Below, piece after piece: positions 31,808-34,013 of a stretch of DNA of 34,013 bases. Made by a program: the position numbers and the translations under genes. This DNA is from an uncultured Prevotellaceae bacterium. GTDB lineage: Bacteria; Bacteroidota; Bacteroidia; Bacteroidales; Bacteroidaceae. A model generated the notes under the pieces. It searched no databases. It saw only the letters and a list, made by a program, of their open reading frames with translations, and was not told where the DNA came from. Positions within the stretch are counted from its first letter, which is position 1. Each line of letters opens with the position of its first letter. The DNA lies in the NCBI GenBank assembly GCA_947166345.1, contig CAMVDU010000026.1, positions 1 through 34,013 on the forward strand. The letters are read 5' to 3'.

Positions 31808-32157
31808 CACAAGAAGAAAAGACAATGATAGAGGGACGCATCGTAGATGTGCTGAAGACCGTCTATGACCCTGAGATTCCAGTCAACATCTTTGACCTGG
31901 GAATGATCTATAAGATTGACGTGAAGGACGATACCTCCTTCGCCCAACAGGACGGCAGCATCCATGCCCTCGTCGATATCGACATGACCTTCACAGCACC
32001 CAACTGTCCTGCTGCCGACTTCATCCTCGAGGATGTGCGCACCAAGATTGAGAGTGTGGAAGGCGTCACAGCCAGCAACGTCAACCTCGTGTTCGAACCT
32101 GCCTGGAACCAAAGTATGATGTCAGAAGAAGCACGAGTGGAGTTAGGCTTTGACTGA
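31804..32157 (+). CDS. MIP18-family (DUF59/SufT-like) Fe-S assembly factor
   Basis: 117 aa, a single MIP18/DUF59 domain: VLKTVYDPEIPVNIFDLGMI (16-35) and MTFTAPNCPAADFILEDV (61-78) with the conserved Cys68 in TAPNCPA, ending SEEARVELGF. Family members (SufT, PaaD-like) help mature Fe-S proteins. No other suf genes are in the window. It overlaps radC by 4 bp and precedes lpxH on the same strand. Confidence 0.92.
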   Translation: MTQEEKTMIEGRIVDVLKTVYDPEIPVNIFDLGMIYKIDVKDDTSFAQQDGSIHALVDIDMTFTAPNCPAADFILEDVRTKIESVEGVTASNVNLVFEPAWNQSMMSEEARVELGFD

Positions 32158-32159
32158 TT

Positions 32160-32203
32160 CGACGTCACGTTATCACGTTATACCGATATACCGTTATTAC
32201 GAT
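32160..32203. repeat. CGTTAT/ACGATAT word repeat before lpxH
   Basis: ACGTTATCACGTTATACCG, then ATATACCGTTATTACGATAT. It fills the gap from the stop of the upstream gene to the lpxH ATG and is similar in type to 23908-23961. Confidence 0.7.
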
Positions 32204-32968
32204 ATGAAGAATATTTATTTTTTATCCGATGCCCATTTGGGTTCCTGGGCCCTCAGCCACAGACGCATGCAGGAACGTCGGTTGGTGCGTTTCCTTGACA
32301 GTATCAAGACGAAGGCAGCTGCCGTCTATCTGTTGGGCGACATGTTCGACTTCTGGTACGAGTTTAAGTTTGTGGTACCTAAGGGCTATACCCGTTTCCT
32401 TGGCAAACTGTCGGAACTGACAGACATGGGCGTTGAGGTACACTATTTTACTGGCAACCACGACATCTGGGCCTACGACTACCTAGAGCGCGAGTGTGGT
32501 GTCATCCTTCATAAGCAGCCCCTCACCACCGAGATCTACGGAAAGGTATTCTACTTGGCTCATGGTGACGGTCTGGGCGATCCCGACAAGAAGTACAAGT
32601 TCCTGCGTAAGCTCTTCCATAGCAAGGTCTGTCAGTTTGCCCTTGCCACCGTCCATCCCCGATGGAGCGTCTGGTTGGGACAGACGTGGGCCAAGCACTC
32701 ACGCCTCAAGCGCGTCAATGGTGAGGAGCCTCCATATATGGGCGAAGACAAGGAATACCTTATATTATATACAAAGAAGTATATTCAGTACCACCCCAAC
32801 GTGGACTTCTTCATCTATGGGCATCGCCACATCGAGGTCGATTTGCAGCTGACCAAACGTTCGCGTGTGATGATTCTGGGCGACTGGATCTCGCAGTTCA
32901 CCTATGTTGTATGGGACGGAGAGCATCTGCTCATGTCGCAATACATTGAAGGCGAAAGCAAACTTTAA
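32204..32968 (+). CDS. lpxH: UDP-2,3-diacylglucosamine pyrophosphatase
   Basis: 254 aa from ATG at 32204 (MKNIYFLSDAHLG); a longer reading from 32150 only adds repeat-encoded residues. It is a calcineurin-like phosphoesterase with LpxH-type metal ligands: D9 and H11 in SDAHLG, GDMFDFWYE (D46), GNHD (84-87), H120GDGLG and GHRH (207-210, His208/His210). LpxH hydrolyses UDP-2,3-diacylglucosamine to lipid X in lipid A synthesis at the inner-membrane face. A rho-independent terminator follows at once. Confidence 0.92.
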   Translation: MKNIYFLSDAHLGSWALSHRRMQERRLVRFLDSIKTKAAAVYLLGDMFDFWYEFKFVVPKGYTRFLGKLSELTDMGVEVHYFTGNHDIWAYDYLERECGVILHKQPLTTEIYGKVFYLAHGDGLGDPDKKYKFLRKLFHSKVCQFALATVHPRWSVWLGQTWAKHSRLKRVNGEEPPYMGEDKEYLILYTKKYIQYHPNVDFFIYGHRHIEVDLQLTKRSRVMILGDWISQFTYVVWDGEHLLMSQYIEGESKL

Positions 32969-32985
32969 AAGATAAGAGACAAGAA

Positions 32986-33020
32986 AAAACGGCGGAAGAT
33001 CATTTCCGCCGTTTTCTTTT
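32986..33020. terminator. Rho-independent terminator after lpxH
   Basis: A 12-bp perfect stem AAAACGGCGGAA (32986-32997) with TTCCGCCGTTTT (33004-33015), followed by CTTTT on the plus strand and preceded by A-rich sequence. It can act in both directions and also lies after the minus-strand 49-aa gene. Confidence 0.92.
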
Positions 33021-33169
33021 TAGAGTTTCTTTGCCAGTCCTGAAATAACATTCTTCACATCATCCACCTTCTTTTTCTTGTCAGCAGAGAGGGGAAGACT
33101 ACTTGTGTCGACCTTGTCGACTTCCTTGGCGAGCTTTGCTGCGCCTTGAGCCAAATTCTTCAGATCCAT
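33020..33169 (-). CDS. Small hypothetical protein (49 aa)
   Basis: Read from the minus strand: MDLKNLAQGAAKLAKEVDKV then DTSSLPLSADKKKKVDDVKN and VISGLAKKL, stop TAA at 33020-33022. It is Lys-rich, helical and amphipathic, with no signal peptide. I do not recognise a family, but an ATG, an uninterrupted frame to a stop beside a terminator and balanced codon use support it as a real gene. It follows ackA on the same strand with a 63-bp repeat-bearing gap and may be co-transcribed. Confidence 0.65.
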   Translation of the reverse strand: MDLKNLAQGAAKLAKEVDKVDTSSLPLSADKKKKVDDVKNVISGLAKKL

Positions 33170-33232
33170 AATTGTGAGTTTTGAATGTTAATATTGAATG
33201 TTGAATGAATATTGAATGATTTCATTCTTTCA
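33170..33232. repeat. TTGAATG-type repeat between ackA and the 49-aa gene
   Basis: Words TTGAATG/ATTGAATG (7-8 bp) recur about five times, followed by ATTTCATTCTTTCATT, immediately after the ackA stop codon. Confidence 0.75.
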
Positions 33233-34013
33233 TTATTTCACCAGCGCCATCGTGTCAGAGGCAATCATCAGTTCCTCGTCAGTAGGAATAACCACCACCT
33301 TCACCTTGGAATCATCGGCAGAGATGATGCACTCCTCACCACGCTTGTTATTCTTCGATGCATCGAACTTCACGCCCAGGAACTCCAGACCCTCACAGAC
33401 TGCTTCGCGCATGCCTATCTGGTTCTCACCAACGCCTGCTGTGAAGACAATGACATCGACGCCACCCATAGCGGCAGCATAGGCACCGATATACTTCTTG
33501 ATACGGTAGAAGTACATGTCCTGAGCCAACTGGGCACGCTTGTCACCAGCCTTGGCAGCACTCTCTACGTCGCGCATATCGCTGGAGCCACCCGTGATAC
33601 CAGCCACACCACTCTTCTTATTCAGCAGGTTGCTCATACCATCGGCATCGAGTCCCAGCTTCTTCTCCAGGAAGGTGACGGCACCACCGTCGATATCACC
33701 TGAACGGGTACCCATCACGAGACCCTCCAGCGGTGTGAGACCCATAGAGGTATCAATACACTTACCATCCTTCACGGCAGCGATAGAGCCACCGTTACCC
33801 ACATGACAGGTAATCACCTTCGTGCCCTCAGGCTTCATGCCTAGGAACTCCAAAGCACGAGCAGAGACATAACGATGCGAGGTTCCGTGGAAACCATAGC
33901 GACGCACACCATACTTTTCATAGAGCTCGTAGGGGATAGCGTACATATAAGCCTTAGCAGGCATGGTCTGATGGAAGGCGGTATCGAACACACCCACCTG
34001 AGGCAGACCAGGC
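33233..34013 (-). CDS. ackA: Acetate kinase, C-terminal part (cut by window end)
   Basis: About 260 residues run to the window edge in one open frame (...[20 protein letters not shown]). The start lies outside; full acetate kinases are about 400 aa. Family motifs: [28 protein letters not shown] (nucleotide binding), [28 protein letters not shown] and the C-terminal [13 protein letters not shown]. It makes acetyl phosphate from acetate and ATP, or the reverse to gain ATP; pta would be expected upstream, outside the window. The GTG-like codon at 33997 is an internal valine, not a start. Confidence 0.96.
   Translation of the reverse strand, partial: PGLPQVGVFDTAFHQTMPAKAYMYAIPYELYEKYGVRRYGFHGTSHRYVSARALEFLGMKPEGTKVITCHVGNGGSIAAVKDGKCIDTSMGLTPLEGLVMGTRSGDIDGGAVTFLEKKLGLDADGMSNLLNKKSGVAGITGGSSDMRDVESAAKAGDKRAQLAQDMYFYRIKKYIGAYAAAMGGVDVIVFTAGVGENQIGMREAVCEGLEFLGVKFDASKNNKRGEECIISADDSKVKVVVIPTDEELMIASDTMALVK

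Overview
The window looks like a chromosomal piece of a Prevotellaceae-type member of the Bacteroidales (Prevotella/Segatella-like; genus is inference). Evidence: the 5' part of a 16S rRNA gene of that type, Bacteroidetes promoters (TTTG, 19-20 bp, TAnnTTTG) in front of many genes, few Shine-Dalgarno sequences, lipoproteins and a NigD-family protein, a TonB-type receptor, short-chain (SDR-type) threonine dehydrogenase, and surface proteins ending in NGQKVNKAQKG...NGKKVVIK.

Layout. 1-341: 5' end of a 16S gene (minus), with leader and promoter to about 624. 930-14249: two giant secreted paralogues (2072 and 1946 aa) built from starch/glycan-binding-like beta modules and FIVAR-like helical linkers, with twin terminators; between them lie a 22-bp palindromic array and a small overlapping gene pair that resembles toxin-antitoxin. 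14430-17349 (plus): ArgR repressor, XRE-cupin regulator, acyl-CoA synthetase. 17476-19774: divergent kbl and tdh, the two-step threonine to glycine + acetyl-CoA route. 19800-20372: a small lipoprotein (minus). 20917-25754: a minus-strand operon PASTA protein, RluD, Ddl, acyltransferase, NigD-like lipoprotein (mostly envelope biogenesis). 26019-26915: rpmH (minus) and efp (plus), divergent. 27020-29485: TonB-type outer-membrane receptor (minus). 29593-32968 (plus): glycosyltransferase, four-helix-bundle (IVP-type) protein, RadC, MIP18/SufT-like Fe-S factor, LpxH. 33020-34013 (minus): a 49-aa protein and the C-terminal part of acetate kinase, cut by the window end.

Most of the genes are ordinary Bacteroidales housekeeping or envelope genes. 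The unusual layer is the repeats. (i) Two unrelated intergenic arrays share an exact 22-bp period and a (near-)palindromic unit. (ii) A dispersed element, a 7-bp CTCTACA repeat with a fixed GGTAGCAAA-type tail, occurs four times; two inverted copies bracket the IVP-type gene and one copy is read in frame inside the acyl-CoA synthetase. (iii) Many other 7-9 bp 'word' repeats sit at gene ends and in frame in RadC, a glycosyltransferase, a lipoprotein signal peptide and an acyltransferase. (iv) A 42-bp hairpin repeat shows a compensatory base-pair change. (v) A 692-bp perfect internal duplication occurs in the second giant gene. (vi) A 60-bp hairpin insertion flanked by an 18-bp duplication covers the stop codon of the first giant gene. 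No tRNA, CRISPR array, transposase or integrase was found.
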